Below are positions 26,186 through 35,735 of a DNA stretch of 64,000 nucleotides, in pieces (positions within the stretch are counted from its first letter, which is position 1; every line of letters starts with the position of its first letter). The notes beneath the pieces are model-generated. The model had not been told where the DNA came from and ran no database searches. It saw nothing but the letters and a program-made list of their open reading frames with translations. Both the position numbers and the translations under genes were made by a program. This stretch comes from Flavobacteriia bacterium (GTDB taxonomy: Bacteria; Bacteroidota; Bacteroidia; Flavobacteriales_D; Crocinitomicaceae), in assembly GCA_016183815.1 (NCBI GenBank), contig JACPDW010000016.1, forward strand, positions 27,082-91,081, in the 5' to 3' direction.

Positions 26186-27079
26186 TTATTGAGGTACATT
26201 TTTAGGATTTAACAAGTCGTAAAATTCATTAATTTTTGGCATTAATATAATACGAGTTCTTCTGTTTGTTGCTTTATTTTCAGGACTATCATTGCTGACC
26301 AACGCATTGTATTCTCCTCTTCCTGCTGCAATGAGGCGATTAGGATTAACCTTGTTTTTTTCTTGTAAAGAACGTACAACAGTTGTTGCTCTTTTTACGC
26401 TTAAATCCCAATTGTCTTTTAAACATGTATTTTTAATTGGAACATTGTCTGTATAACCCTCTATCATAACTTCTAATTCAGGTCTTGACTCTATGATTTT
26501 AGCAATATTTGCCAACACTTCGTCAGCTTTTGGCGTTAGTTCCCAACTACCACTTTTAAATAAAACCTTGTCAGAAATATTAATCATAACCACCGTTTTA
26601 TCCACTTTAATGTCCACATCTCCGTCCTCAAGACCATTTTTTAAAACACCTTTCAAATTTACTGCTAAAGCAAGATTTATCGAATCGGCTTTGGTTTTGG
26701 CGGCTTGTAATAGTGTTATATACTTATCTTTTCTTTCCAATTGTGAAAGAGTTTCTTTAATATTGTCGTTGGCAGCTTGAGTCAGAACGGTTAAATCACC
26801 TACCTGAGTCAATTGTTTATCTCTCAACTTCTTACAATCTTCAAGTTGATCTCGTAAGTCTTTGATTTGTTCGTTTTTATTCATTAAAGAGCTGTTGACT
26901 GTGGTAACTTCATTACTAAACTTAGCAGATTGACTTTCAGCTAAAAAAAGTTTGTTTTGTGTTTCTGCTAATAAAGCATTACATTTTTTACTTTCTTCTT
27001 CCAAAGCAATGTACTTTTTTTTACTAACCATACATGAACTTAAAAGAATAACAAAAATTAGAATACTATTTATTTTCAT
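26186..27079 (-). CDS. OmpA-family outer-membrane lipoprotein with coiled coil
   Basis: A 297-residue lipoprotein: signal peptide with lipobox LLSSC (Cys16), then a long coiled coil (about residues 25-135, KKYIALEEESKKCNALLAETQNK and following), then a peptidoglycan-binding OmpA C-terminal domain from about 165. That domain has VMIEGYTDNVPI, NWDLSVKRATTVVRSL and NRRTRIILMP. It should sit in the outer membrane and hold the peptidoglycan across the periplasm. It is transcribed toward, and probably together with, the fumarase gene. Confidence 0.88.
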   Translation of the reverse strand: MKINSILIFVILLSSCMVSKKKYIALEEESKKCNALLAETQNKLFLAESQSAKFSNEVTTVNSSLMNKNEQIKDLRDQLEDCKKLRDKQLTQVGDLTVLTQAANDNIKETLSQLERKDKYITLLQAAKTKADSINLALAVNLKGVLKNGLEDGDVDIKVDKTVVMINISDKVLFKSGSWELTPKADEVLANIAKIIESRPELEVMIEGYTDNVPIKNTCLKDNWDLSVKRATTVVRSLQEKNKVNPNRLIAAGRGEYNALVSNDSPENKATNRRTRIILMPKINEFYDLLNPKNVPQ

Positions 27080-27213
27080 TGTTTATACAATTTATTCAAA
27101 AAACAAAACTAAAAAGAAAAGCTCAAATAATTACATTTTAACATTTTTTTTGCTTAATAATCTTAGATTAAAGATTATTTTCCAAAGTAGGAGATCTTTA
27201 TAATTAACCTTAA

Positions 27214-27600
27214 TTAATTGGCTTTCCAAGGATAAAAAAGAGGAAAACGCGGAATTATTACTTTAAATCTTTTATTTGTATTTAAATTTAAAAACTCGTA
27301 ATACCCTTCCATATATCCGATGTCACTTTTAATTTCACAAAAACTTGAATATTGATGTTTTTGTTTGATATCTAAAATTGGTTGAAGTCCGATAACACCA
27401 AAACCTTCAACCTCATAGGGTTCATTTAATGAATCAAAAATATGCCAGTTTCTTTTTATTAGTTGAACTTTTTGTTCTGTATTATTTTCAATAAAAATAG
27501 TATATTTATAAATAAATGAATTTTCTTCTAAAAAAGAGGTTTTAGGACAAAACTTAACATTGACCGAAACTTTTACACCAGATGTTGTTTTTGTTACCAT
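27214..27600 (-). CDS. apaG: ApaG-family protein
   Basis: A 128-residue single-domain protein with the ApaG immunoglobulin-like pattern: VSVNVKFCPKTS, FIYKYTIFIENNTEQKVQLIKRNWHIFDSL, VEGFGVIGLQPIL and GYMEGYYEFLN. The glycine-rich GxGVIGxQP turn is typical. ApaG is linked to divalent cation homeostasis and Ap4A signalling in gamma-proteobacteria, but its biochemical role is unsettled. It appears to be a single-gene unit. Confidence 0.9.
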   Translation of the reverse strand: MVTKTTSGVKVSVNVKFCPKTSFLEENSFIYKYTIFIENNTEQKVQLIKRNWHIFDSLNEPYEVEGFGVIGLQPILDIKQKHQYSSFCEIKSDIGYMEGYYEFLNLNTNKRFKVIIPRFPLFYPWKAN

Positions 27601-28152
27601 CCAATTTGTATTAATAACGATGCCAAATTAAATTAAAAAAAAATAAATTCGCAAAAATTGTTGATAAATTTTTAATTTTTTTTTAACTTTCTTTTGTTTA
27701 GTGAAATCGTTAATAATACTTTGTAACATAATTGTAACGATTTTCGATAAAAAATTCTTTATCTACCGTTCAAACTCTTTTCTAGTTTGTATTCCTATTA
27801 AATTTAGTATTTGACTTTAATTACAAATTTTAAATTTTTTTCAACTTCATAATGACCGCAGTAATCGGAATTCCAGATAAGCGATGATTATCAGCATTGG
27901 TTTAAAAATCTGAAAAGTTAATCTCATTTTTGCTTGTTTTTTGATATGAAATTTTTTAAGTTGTTGTTAATTAGATATTTGTAATGTTAATGTCTTTCTG
28001 TAAAATAAACTATTTTAAACAAAAAATAAACCGCTGGATTACAAATCCAGCGGAGCGGGGGGAAAAAGAACTTTTTGAAGAAACCGCAGGATTACAAATC
28101 TCTGTGTATCAAGTTTTTGGTTCAATAAGAAAAGTAACCTCTGAAAATCTTT
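27601..28152. other. Intergenic stretch with REP-like palindromes
   Basis: These 552 bases separate apaG from the end of gldH. The right third contains two REP-like elements (28031-28053 and 28084-28100) in the orientation opposite to those in the accessory region. The short open frame 27984-28181 crosses these palindromes and is not a gene. Confidence 0.8.
28031..28053. repeat. Perfect REP-like palindrome
   Basis: The 10-bp arms CCGCTGGATT and AATCCAGCGG with the loop ACA form a perfect hairpin. Read on the other strand it matches the palindrome of the long direct repeats apart from one base in the second arm. A half-copy, CCGCAGGATTACAAATC, follows at 28084-28100. Confidence 0.9.
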
Positions 28153-28614
28153 CTAACTTTTTGTTCGCTTATTCACAATAAAGGTGATGTCTAGTAACTC
28201 TTTAAGTTCTTTTTGTATTACAGCTTGTTCTATAATGAATTGATATTTACCTTTCATAGGAAATTTTTTATTAGGAAAAGTAATTTTATGTTCTACAATA
28301 CTTCCTGTTTTTTTACCAATCCATGTTCCGTCTTCCCTAGCAAATTTTATTTCAAAAGCTTCTTTGGATTTTTTTTTATCTGGAGAGATAGAGTAGATAA
28401 AAATCCAGCAATTTGAATATGAATAATCCGTAGTACTTCTAAAACTTATATTAAAATCATAAGAACTTAATGTGTCCTTGATGTCTATTGCAAACTTTGG
28501 AAGCACTTTACGTGACCAAACATTTTTGTTAAATGAGTATGTTTTGGTATAAAAAACTTTTTCTTGACAAGAAGATATTAACAATAAAAGGGATAAAATA
28601 AAACTAATTTTCAT
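28153..28614 (-). CDS. gldH: Gliding motility lipoprotein GldH
   Basis: A 153-residue lipoprotein with signal peptide MKISFILSLLLLISSC, lipidated at Cys16. The mature part has VFYTKTYSFNKNVW, DIKDTLSSYDFNISFRST and KYQFIIEQAV, as in GldH. GldH is one of the lipoproteins needed for flavobacterial gliding and T9SS function. The frame is open to 28629 but the signal-peptide ATG at 28614 is the better start. It overlaps the ricT gene end by 11 bases; the ricT-gldH pairing is common in Bacteroidota. Confidence 0.85.
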   Translation of the reverse strand: MKISFILSLLLLISSCQEKVFYTKTYSFNKNVWSRKVLPKFAIDIKDTLSSYDFNISFRSTTDYSYSNCWIFIYSISPDKKKSKEAFEIKFAREDGTWIGKKTGSIVEHKITFPNKKFPMKGKYQFIIEQAVIQKELKELLDITFIVNKRTKS

Positions 28615-29866
28615 TGTTTGGATTATCATTTAAAGGTTTATTTTGATTCCTGTTTCTATTCTTATTATTCTTTTTGTTTTTATTGTGCTGATTTGGATTA
28701 ATTGCCTGAACATCATTTTTTTCTTTATTTTCTACTGTCTTATTGAAAGAATGATTTGGATGCTTTTTTTTATTTTTAAACTGCTTATCAAAACGATTTA
28801 AACTATCTTGTCCGACTACATTTCCATATTCTGGAATATCAACAATACTTTTTTTCTCAATAAATTCAAGTAAATCTTTTGGTTTTATGCCTTTTTCATT
28901 TAATTTTTTAATTTCTTGTACTCTATCTGGTGTTAAAGCAATCAAACCAGATTCTCCATTGTACATATACCACATGATTTGCTTAAACAAGTCTGTTTTA
29001 ACAGGGAAAGCTGTACCTTTTTCAGTATATAGTTTTGTTTCAATAGATGGGAATGTTTTTAATATTTCTAAATACATATCCAATTCGTAATTGAGACAAC
29101 ATTTTAATTTTCCACATTGTCCAGCTAATTTAAGTGGATTTAATGATAGTTGTTGATATCTTGCTGAGGAAGTCGCCACTGTTCTGAAATCTGTTAACCA
29201 AGTACTACAACACAATTCTCTTCCACAAGAGCCAATTCCACCTAATTTTGAAGACTCTTGACGTGAACCAATTTGACGCATTTCAATACGAATTTTAAAT
29301 TGGTCTGCCATATCTTTGATTAACTGTCTGAAATCTACTCGTTCTTCAGCAGTATAAAAAAAAGTGGCTTTTGATAAATCACCTTGATATTCAACATCGG
29401 AGATTTTCATTTTTAAATCTAAATTAACGGCTAAAACTCTAGATTGAAACATCAAATCTTTTTCTAATCCTCTAGCTTTAATCCATTTATCAATATCTTC
29501 TTTGTTTGCTTTACGAATAATTTTTTTCTGTTCTTGTTCTTTTCCATCTGGATTTCTTTTTTGAAACTGAATTTTAGCTAATTCACCAGTTACTGAAACA
29601 ACACCTACATCATAACCAGGTGCAACATCAACCACAACCAAATCTCCAGACTGTAAAGGAATATTTTTATCGTTTTTGTAAAACGACTTTCTGCTGTTTT
29701 TAAAACGTACTTCAATAATTTTTGTACTTTCACCCATAGGTGAATTCATATTTTCTAACCAATCATATACCTCAAGTTTGTTACAGCCATTTGAGGTGCA
29801 TAAGCCATTATTCTTACACCCACCAGGTGTTCCATCTTTAGAATGACATGTTTTACAATTACTCAT
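28604..29866 (-). CDS. ricT: PSP1-domain protein, RicT-like
   Basis: A 420-residue protein. The N-terminus has a cysteine-rich knuckle (CKTCHSKDGTPGGC, then LCTSNGC). The PSP1 core at about residues 100-270 has the conserved LGGIGSCGRELCCSTWL and KLAGQCGKLKCCLNYE cysteines that bind iron-sulfur in RicT. The last 60 residues are low-complexity Asn/Lys-rich. In Bacillus, RicT acts with RicA and RicF in RNA maturation; in Bacteroidota the partner is unknown. It is upstream of gldH in one operon. Confidence 0.85.
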   Translation of the reverse strand: MSNCKTCHSKDGTPGGCKNNGLCTSNGCNKLEVYDWLENMNSPMGESTKIIEVRFKNSRKSFYKNDKNIPLQSGDLVVVDVAPGYDVGVVSVTGELAKIQFQKRNPDGKEQEQKKIIRKANKEDIDKWIKARGLEKDLMFQSRVLAVNLDLKMKISDVEYQGDLSKATFFYTAEERVDFRQLIKDMADQFKIRIEMRQIGSRQESSKLGGIGSCGRELCCSTWLTDFRTVATSSARYQQLSLNPLKLAGQCGKLKCCLNYELDMYLEILKTFPSIETKLYTEKGTAFPVKTDLFKQIMWYMYNGESGLIALTPDRVQEIKKLNEKGIKPKDLLEFIEKKSIVDIPEYGNVVGQDSLNRFDKQFKNKKKHPNHSFNKTVENKEKNDVQAINPNQHNKNKKNNKNRNRNQNKPLNDNPNNEN

Positions 29867-29971
29867 TTAGGGTGTAAAGTTAGCATTAATTTAACGAAAA
29901 ACACTGATTTTTTTTATGGTATATCACTTACTCTTTTTTTTATTACTTTTGCAAAGTATTTAAAATAAACA

Positions 29972-31306
29972 ATGGCTCAAATTGAAATAAAATTACCCAA
30001 AATGGGGGAAAGTGTTACCGAAGCAACAATAACTAATTGGTTAAAAAATATCGGTGATCAAGTTGAATTAGATGAACCTTTAGTTGAAGTGGCTACAGAT
30101 AAAGTAGATAATGAATTACCTTCTGAAGCTAAAGGAATACTTATAAAAAGATTTTTTGAAAAAGATCAAGTAGCCCAAGTTGGTGATGTGATTGCACTTA
30201 TTTCTTCTGATGGATTAGCTGTTGAAGAAATACAAACTCCAGTGGTACAACAAAATAATACTAGTTCAGAAACTGTTGTAGAAAAATCTTCACCTATTAC
30301 AAATAATTCACAAAACAATTCCATTTCCTCAAATAGATTTTATTCACCTTTAGTTAAAAGCATCGCCGATAAAGAAGGAATCAATTACAATGAGTTAGAG
30401 CAAATACCTGGTACAGGACAAGATGGAAGAGTAAGTAAAAAAGACATTCTTCAATACGTCGAAAATAGAAAAAACACAATACAAACTCCTGATGAGGTAA
30501 AACAAGAAACTGTCCAAACTTCAACACCAATACTTTCTAATCACAGCAATGTAACAAATGCAACAGTTAAACCAGAACCAGTAATTATTCCTAATTCAGG
30601 AGATGAAATTATTGAGATGGATAGAATGAGAAAGCTTATAGCTGAACACATGTTAATGTCTGTTCATACCTCACCTCATGTAACCTCATTCGTCGAAGCA
30701 GACGTGACAAATATTGTGATTTGGAGAAATAAAATTAAAAAAGTTTTTGAACAAAGAGAAGGTGAAAGCATTACATTTACACCTATTTTTATTGAAGCAG
30801 TAAGCAAAGCAATAAAAGATTTCCCGATGATAAATGTATCCGTTAGCGGAAACCATATTATTAAAAGAAAAGACATTAATATTGGTATGGCGACAGCTTT
30901 ACCTTCAGGTAATTTAATTGTACCTGTAATTAAAAATGCCGATCGTTTTAATTTAACAGGATTAACGAAAACGGTAAACGAGTTAGCAAAAAATGCTAGA
31001 AACAATAAATTAAAACCTGAAGACATTCAAGGAGGTACTTATACTGTAACTAATGTTGGGTCTTTCGGAAATGTAATGGGCACTCCAATAATAAATCAAC
31101 CTCAAGTGGCGATAATGGCTTTAGGTGCTATTAGAAAAATCCCAGCTGTAATCGAAACCCCTGAAGGTGATTTTATTGGTATTCGACATAAAATGTTTTT
31201 ATCTCATTCCTATGACCACAGAGTTGTAGATGGAGCATTAGGAGGACAGTTTGTTCGACGTGTTGCAGATTATTTAGAACAATTTGATATAAATCGAGAA
31301 CTTTAA
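29972..31306 (+). CDS. 2-oxo acid dehydrogenase E2, dihydrolipoamide acyltransferase
   Basis: A 444-residue E2 enzyme. Residues 1-78 form a lipoyl domain with Lys44 in EVATDKVD. A peripheral-subunit-binding domain follows at about 125-165 (YSPLVKSIADKEGINYNELEQI, GTGQDGRVSKKDIL). The catalytic domain ends with LSHSYDHRVVDGALGGQF, with the His and Asp of the active site. The acyl group (acetyl, branched-chain or succinyl) cannot be told from the sequence; the form resembles branched-chain or pyruvate E2s. A -7 box TACTTTTG is at 29944-29951. Confidence 0.9.
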   Translation: MAQIEIKLPKMGESVTEATITNWLKNIGDQVELDEPLVEVATDKVDNELPSEAKGILIKRFFEKDQVAQVGDVIALISSDGLAVEEIQTPVVQQNNTSSETVVEKSSPITNNSQNNSISSNRFYSPLVKSIADKEGINYNELEQIPGTGQDGRVSKKDILQYVENRKNTIQTPDEVKQETVQTSTPILSNHSNVTNATVKPEPVIIPNSGDEIIEMDRMRKLIAEHMLMSVHTSPHVTSFVEADVTNIVIWRNKIKKVFEQREGESITFTPIFIEAVSKAIKDFPMINVSVSGNHIIKRKDINIGMATALPSGNLIVPVIKNADRFNLTGLTKTVNELAKNARNNKLKPEDIQGGTYTVTNVGSFGNVMGTPIINQPQVAIMALGAIRKIPAVIETPEGDFIGIRHKMFLSHSYDHRVVDGALGGQFVRRVADYLEQFDINREL

Positions 31307-31317
31307 AAAAATTTGTT

Positions 31318-33432
31318 ATGAAAAAAATCTTACTTATTACCACATTTTTTCTTATACTTTTTAATTTAAGAGCTCAATATGATTCTTTACAATTAGTTAA
31401 AGCAATCAATTCCTCTAGTGAAAAAGATTTAGTAGCTGATAACAGTAGGATGATTGAAGAAGGGTATTATTTTCATGCTTATTTGATGGCAAAAAAATTA
31501 GTAGAGATTAATCCTGAAAGTTCAAATTATTGTTATAGATTAGCATTTTTAACTTTAGAGTTGTATTCAGATTTTATAACAGCAAAACCATTGTTAGAAA
31601 AAGCCATTTTAAATGTGGATGTAAATTTTGATATGTATTCTGTAAATGAAAAAAGTGCATCATTGGACGCATATTATCACATGGGAAGATGTTATCATTT
31701 GAATAATGATATACCAAAAGCAAGGGCATTTTATACAAAGTTTTTAGAAGAAACTAAAGGTAAATCTCCAATGATTGCTCAAGCAAATTTAAGATTGTTA
31801 CAATGTGATGTAGCTGAAAAATTACTTGCTACTCCAAAAAAATATAGAGTGAAAAACTTAGGTAAAGTGGTGAATACTAATGAACCTGAATATTCTCCTG
31901 TAATTTCTTTAGATGGTTCAGCCCTCTATTTTACATCTAGAAAAGAATGGCCAGGAAAAGAATCTAATAAATTTAGAGACCCAAGTACCAACTTTTTACC
32001 TGAAGATATTTATGTTAGTTATCTAGATTTCGATAGCACTTGGACTACACCAACTAAATTAGATTTTTGTGACCCAGAACAAATGGAAGCCAGTATTTCA
32101 GTTAGTTCTGATGAAAGAAGAATTTATGTTTATCAAGATATAATTGGAGCAGGTGACATCTTTTTTTCTGATTTAACAGACAATAAATTTAAAGAGCTCA
32201 ATCATTTTAAAGCAAGAAACGTAAATACAAAATACTGGGAACCTCATTCTAGTGTTTCTCCCGATGGGTTGATTATGTATTTTACTTCTGACAGACCTGG
32301 AGGACTTGGTGGAAGAGACATTTATAAAATTCAAAAATTACCTGATGGGACTTGGTCTCAACCTATTAATATGGGACCAAAAATCAATACTCCTTATGAT
32401 GAAGATTGTCCGTTCTTAGCAATAGATAATAAAAGTCTTTATTTTTCAAGTAATGGACCTAAAAGTATGGGTGGTTTTGATGTGTTTTTAACAATTTTAG
32501 ACAATGAAGGAGTTTGGTCTGACCCAATTAACTTAGGTTATCCTTTAAATTCAACTAATGACGATGTTTTTTACACTACTACTGTAAATGGTTTAAAAGG
32601 ATATTTATCCTCTTTTAGAGAAGGCGGTTACGGAGAGAAAGACATTTACGAAATTCAAAACGACTTCTTAGGGTTAAACCAATTGGCTGTATTTAAAGGT
32701 AGAATTAAAACTTTAAATGACAAAGCGATTCCAGAAAGTATGGGAATTTTTGTCAATTGTTTAGATTGTGGTGATGGGGTTAAAAGAAATGTATTTCCAA
32801 ATCTTAGAAATGGTTTATATTATTCTGCATTGGAGCCATGTCGTCAATATGAATTGATATTTTATTACGTCAAAGAAGGTAAACAAACAGATTTTTATAA
32901 GGAAAACGTATCAACTGACTGTTATAAAAAATACGATGAAATTTATCGAGAAGTATTGTTAGATGTGGATAAAATGGAAGTGGTTAAATACGATACAACA
33001 AAAGTATTGGTTAATAACGTAGAAGTAAAAGTGGGTGATGATATTGGTAAAGTAATTAATATCAATCCAATTTATTTCGACTTTGACAAATTTAATATTC
33101 GTCCTGATGCAGCCATTGAATTAGATAAGATTGTTAAAATCATGAACGAATACCCTGGAATTGAAATTGAATTAGGATCACATACTGACTGTAGAGGAAA
33201 GATGGTATATAATGATTGGCTTTCTCAACAACGTGCTACTTCTTCTGCAAATTACATAAAAGAAAGAATTAAAAATCCTCAACGTATTTATGGAAAAGGT
33301 TATGGTGAGAGAAATTTAAAAGTTGATTGTCCTTGTGAAGGAAAATCAGAGAAAAAACAAGCTCAAAAATGTGCTGAAGAAGTTCATCAATTGAATAGGA
33401 GAACTGAATTTTTAGTGATTAAATTAAAATAA
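31318..33432 (+). CDS. PorE-like OmpA protein (TPR, PD40 propeller, OmpA)
   Basis: A 704-residue exported protein with signal peptide MKKILLITTFFLILFNLRAQ. TPR-like helices (about 30-160) are followed by PD40/WD40-type beta-propeller repeats (about 180-445; SPVISLDGSALYFTSRKE, SSVSPDGLIMYFTSDRPGGLGGRDIY, YFSSNGPKSMGGFDVF). A small beta-sandwich (about 455-550) precedes the OmpA C-terminal domain (INPIYFDFDKFNIRPDA, ELGSHTDCRGK, NRRTEFLVI). This order is that of PorE, which anchors the T9SS to peptidoglycan in Porphyromonas. Bacteroidota carry several such paralogues, so a PorE function is possible but not proven. Confidence 0.85.
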   Translation: MKKILLITTFFLILFNLRAQYDSLQLVKAINSSSEKDLVADNSRMIEEGYYFHAYLMAKKLVEINPESSNYCYRLAFLTLELYSDFITAKPLLEKAILNVDVNFDMYSVNEKSASLDAYYHMGRCYHLNNDIPKARAFYTKFLEETKGKSPMIAQANLRLLQCDVAEKLLATPKKYRVKNLGKVVNTNEPEYSPVISLDGSALYFTSRKEWPGKESNKFRDPSTNFLPEDIYVSYLDFDSTWTTPTKLDFCDPEQMEASISVSSDERRIYVYQDIIGAGDIFFSDLTDNKFKELNHFKARNVNTKYWEPHSSVSPDGLIMYFTSDRPGGLGGRDIYKIQKLPDGTWSQPINMGPKINTPYDEDCPFLAIDNKSLYFSSNGPKSMGGFDVFLTILDNEGVWSDPINLGYPLNSTNDDVFYTTTVNGLKGYLSSFREGGYGEKDIYEIQNDFLGLNQLAVFKGRIKTLNDKAIPESMGIFVNCLDCGDGVKRNVFPNLRNGLYYSALEPCRQYELIFYYVKEGKQTDFYKENVSTDCYKKYDEIYREVLLDVDKMEVVKYDTTKVLVNNVEVKVGDDIGKVININPIYFDFDKFNIRPDAAIELDKIVKIMNEYPGIEIELGSHTDCRGKMVYNDWLSQQRATSSANYIKERIKNPQRIYGKGYGERNLKVDCPCEGKSEKKQAQKCAEEVHQLNRRTEFLVIKLK

Positions 33433-34280
33433 TGAAGCTTAATTTAACTCGCCCAATTGCTTTTTTTGATATTGAATCAACTGGTATTAATGTTAGTAAA
33501 GACAGGATTGTTGAAATTGCAATTGTTAAAATTAATGTTGATGGGTCTAAAGAAACTTTTCACTCATTGGTAAATCCTCAAATGTCCATTCCAGCTCAAG
33601 TAGTTGAAATTCACGGTATAGACGATGATAAAGTTAAAAATGCTCCAATATTTTCAGCAATTGCAGAAGAAATCAAATTATTTTTAAATTCAGCTGATTT
33701 AGCGGGCTATAATTCGTATAAATTAGATATTCCATTGTTAGTTGAAGAATTTTTAAGAGCAGGAACAGAAATAGATTTTGACAACAGAAAAGTAGTAGAT
33801 GTTCAAAATATTTTTCACAAAATGGAACAAAGAACACTTTCTGCAGCTTATAAATTTTATTGCAATAAAGATTTACAAAATGCCCATTCTGCATTGATTG
33901 ATACAGAAGCAACTTTAGAAGTACTAGAATCTCAATTGGATAAATATTCAAATTTAAATAATTCAGTAGATTTTTTATCAGAATTTTCATCAATAAATGA
34001 TTTTGAACGAGTGGATTTTGCTGGTAGATTAGCAAAAAATGCTCAAAATAAAGTAATCTATAATTTTGGAAAACACAAAGGGAAAACAGTTGAAGAAGTA
34101 ATGGAATTAGAACAAGGATACTACGGTTGGTTTGTTTCAGAACAAACTGATTTTCCTAAATATTCTAAATTGATGTTAAAAAAAGAAATGTTACGAATAA
34201 AAGAAAGTAAAAAAAATTCAAACAATTTATCTGAAGATAAACTTGATGCATTAAAAAATAAATTCAACTCATCCAAATAG
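33432..34280 (+). CDS. DnaQ-type 3'-5' exonuclease
   Basis: A 282-residue protein with the DEDD exonuclease core: IAFFDIESTGINVSKDRIVEIAI (Asp13, Glu15), YNSYKLDIPLLVEEF near residue 95 and NAHSALIDTEATLEVL near 150. The C-terminal 80 residues (YNFGKHKGKTVEEVMELEQGYYGWFV) are a small domain often found fused to these exonucleases. It may proofread for DNA polymerase III or act as a separate exonuclease. It overlaps the previous stop by one base (TAATG). Confidence 0.88.
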   Translation: MKLNLTRPIAFFDIESTGINVSKDRIVEIAIVKINVDGSKETFHSLVNPQMSIPAQVVEIHGIDDDKVKNAPIFSAIAEEIKLFLNSADLAGYNSYKLDIPLLVEEFLRAGTEIDFDNRKVVDVQNIFHKMEQRTLSAAYKFYCNKDLQNAHSALIDTEATLEVLESQLDKYSNLNNSVDFLSEFSSINDFERVDFAGRLAKNAQNKVIYNFGKHKGKTVEEVMELEQGYYGWFVSEQTDFPKYSKLMLKKEMLRIKESKKNSNNLSEDKLDALKNKFNSSK

Positions 34281-34286
34281 CTAAAA

Positions 34287-34898
34287 ATGAAAATTATATG
34301 TATTGGCAGAAACTATGTTGATCATGCCAAAGAGATGAATTCATCTATACCATCTGAACCTATATTTTTTCTAAAACCTGAAACTGCATTATCCATCAAT
34401 CCTACAGATTTTTATTATCCTGATTTTACTAAAAATTTACATTATGAATGTGAAATGGTGGTTAAAATCAACAAAATGGGAAAATCAATCCCAGTAGAAT
34501 TCGCAAAAAACTACTACAATGAGTATTCGCTTGGCATTGATTTTACTGCAAGAGATTTGCAAGAAGATTGTAAGTCAAAAGGACTTCCTTGGGAAAAAGC
34601 TAAAAGTTTTGATAACAGTGCAATTTTATCAAAACAATTTTTAAACAAAGATACTTTTCCTATTTCGGAAGCAAGATTTTCTTTTTTTAAAAATGAGGTT
34701 AAATGTCAAGACGGAAACCCAAACGATATGTTGTTTTCAATAGATTTTTTGATTTCATACGTTTCCAAATTTATCACTCTTAAAACTGGAGATTTAATTT
34801 ACACTGGAACACCTTCTGGAGTTGGATCAATTCAAATCAACGATGTATTGAAAGGTACTTTAAATGATATTGAGATGTTTCATTTAGAGGTAAAATAA
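34287..34898 (+). CDS. Fumarylacetoacetate hydrolase family protein
   Basis: A 203-residue protein with the FAH fold: MKIICIGRNYVDHAKEM, EPIFFLKPETAL, HYECEMVVKI with the metal-binding Glu, SLGIDFTARDLQEDCKSKGLPWEKAKSFDNSA, and LKTGDLIYTGTPSGVG. Members act on 2-keto acids or acylpyruvates, or decarboxylate oxaloacetate. The substrate cannot be assigned. It follows the exonuclease after six bases. Confidence 0.9.
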   Translation: MKIICIGRNYVDHAKEMNSSIPSEPIFFLKPETALSINPTDFYYPDFTKNLHYECEMVVKINKMGKSIPVEFAKNYYNEYSLGIDFTARDLQEDCKSKGLPWEKAKSFDNSAILSKQFLNKDTFPISEARFSFFKNEVKCQDGNPNDMLFSIDFLISYVSKFITLKTGDLIYTGTPSGVGSIQINDVLKGTLNDIEMFHLEVK

Positions 34899-35104
34899 AT
34901 TTTGTAATTACAGTTATCTTCTTTATTAATTCTATAATCTTTTAGAAATCAATATTAATGTTTATTCAATCTCACTCATTTTTTAAAAAATCGTTTTATC
35001 TTTTTTGAAAAGTTAGGTATAAAGAAAATTTAATTGATCTAAATTGAATTTGTTTTCGTTATTATTTTATAAATCATTCTGAAATCTTTAGTAATACAAA
35101 TCGA

Positions 35105-35734
35105 TTACAATTGTTGTAAAATAAATTTTAATTCATTGACCATCAAACCTGTTGCTCCCCAAATAATACGATTGTTAATTTTAAAACACGGAACACTGAT
35201 TTCTTGATTTTGATGTGTAATAACGGTTTCATTTGTTCGATTTTCCTGTTTTAAAAATTCATTAATAGGGATATAAAATAAGTCTTCAACTTCATGAAAA
35301 TCGGGTATAATAGTGTCGGTAATATTAGGTAAATAAAATAAATAAGGTTGAACTAAAAAATTACTAACAGGGATAAAAACTTCGCTCATTGCTCCAATTA
35401 ATTGAGTATTTTCCAATTGAATATTTGTTTCTTCAACACATTCTCTCAAAGCAGTATCAAACAATGATAAATCACTTTCTTCTTTTTTTCCTCCTGGAAA
35501 TGCAATTTGACCACTATGATGTCCGTCGTAAGTTGGACGTTTTATAAATAGTAATTCAGTGATGTTCTCCAAATTATTCGTTAAAATCATGCAAATTGCT
35601 GCATTTTGAAAAGTTGAAGTGTCTGGTTTATACTTTCTATTTTTCAGAGGATAAAACTCTTCATGTGCTTTAAATCCAGGTAAATCATTATTTAAAATAT
35701 TTTTTATTTTGTTGATTTTATTCCCGATAAACAT
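35105..35734 (-). CDS. Nudix hydrolase, CoA pyrophosphatase-like
   Basis: A 209-residue Nudix protein with a complete Nudix box: GGKKEESDLSLFDTALRECVEETN near residue 82 matches GX5EX7REUXEE, preceded by YDGHHSGQIAFPGG, the CoA-type motif. CoA pyrophosphatases split CoA or oxidised CoA into phosphopantetheine and 3',5'-ADP. It follows the terC gene after one base on the same strand. Confidence 0.88.
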   Translation of the reverse strand: MFIGNKINKIKNILNNDLPGFKAHEEFYPLKNRKYKPDTSTFQNAAICMILTNNLENITELLFIKRPTYDGHHSGQIAFPGGKKEESDLSLFDTALRECVEETNIQLENTQLIGAMSEVFIPVSNFLVQPYLFYLPNITDTIIPDFHEVEDLFYIPINEFLKQENRTNETVITHQNQEISVPCFKINNRIIWGATGLMVNELKFILQQL

Positions 35735-35735
35735 T

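Noticed and set aside
27984..28181. 65-codon frame before gldH
   Set aside because: It reads through the two REP-like palindromes and ends in the 3' end of gldH on the other strand.
34899..35104. Gap between the FAH gene and the Nudix gene examined for a tRNA or small RNA
   Set aside because: No cloverleaf, no GC-rich stem and no promoter box was found; it is plain AT-rich DNA between convergent genes.
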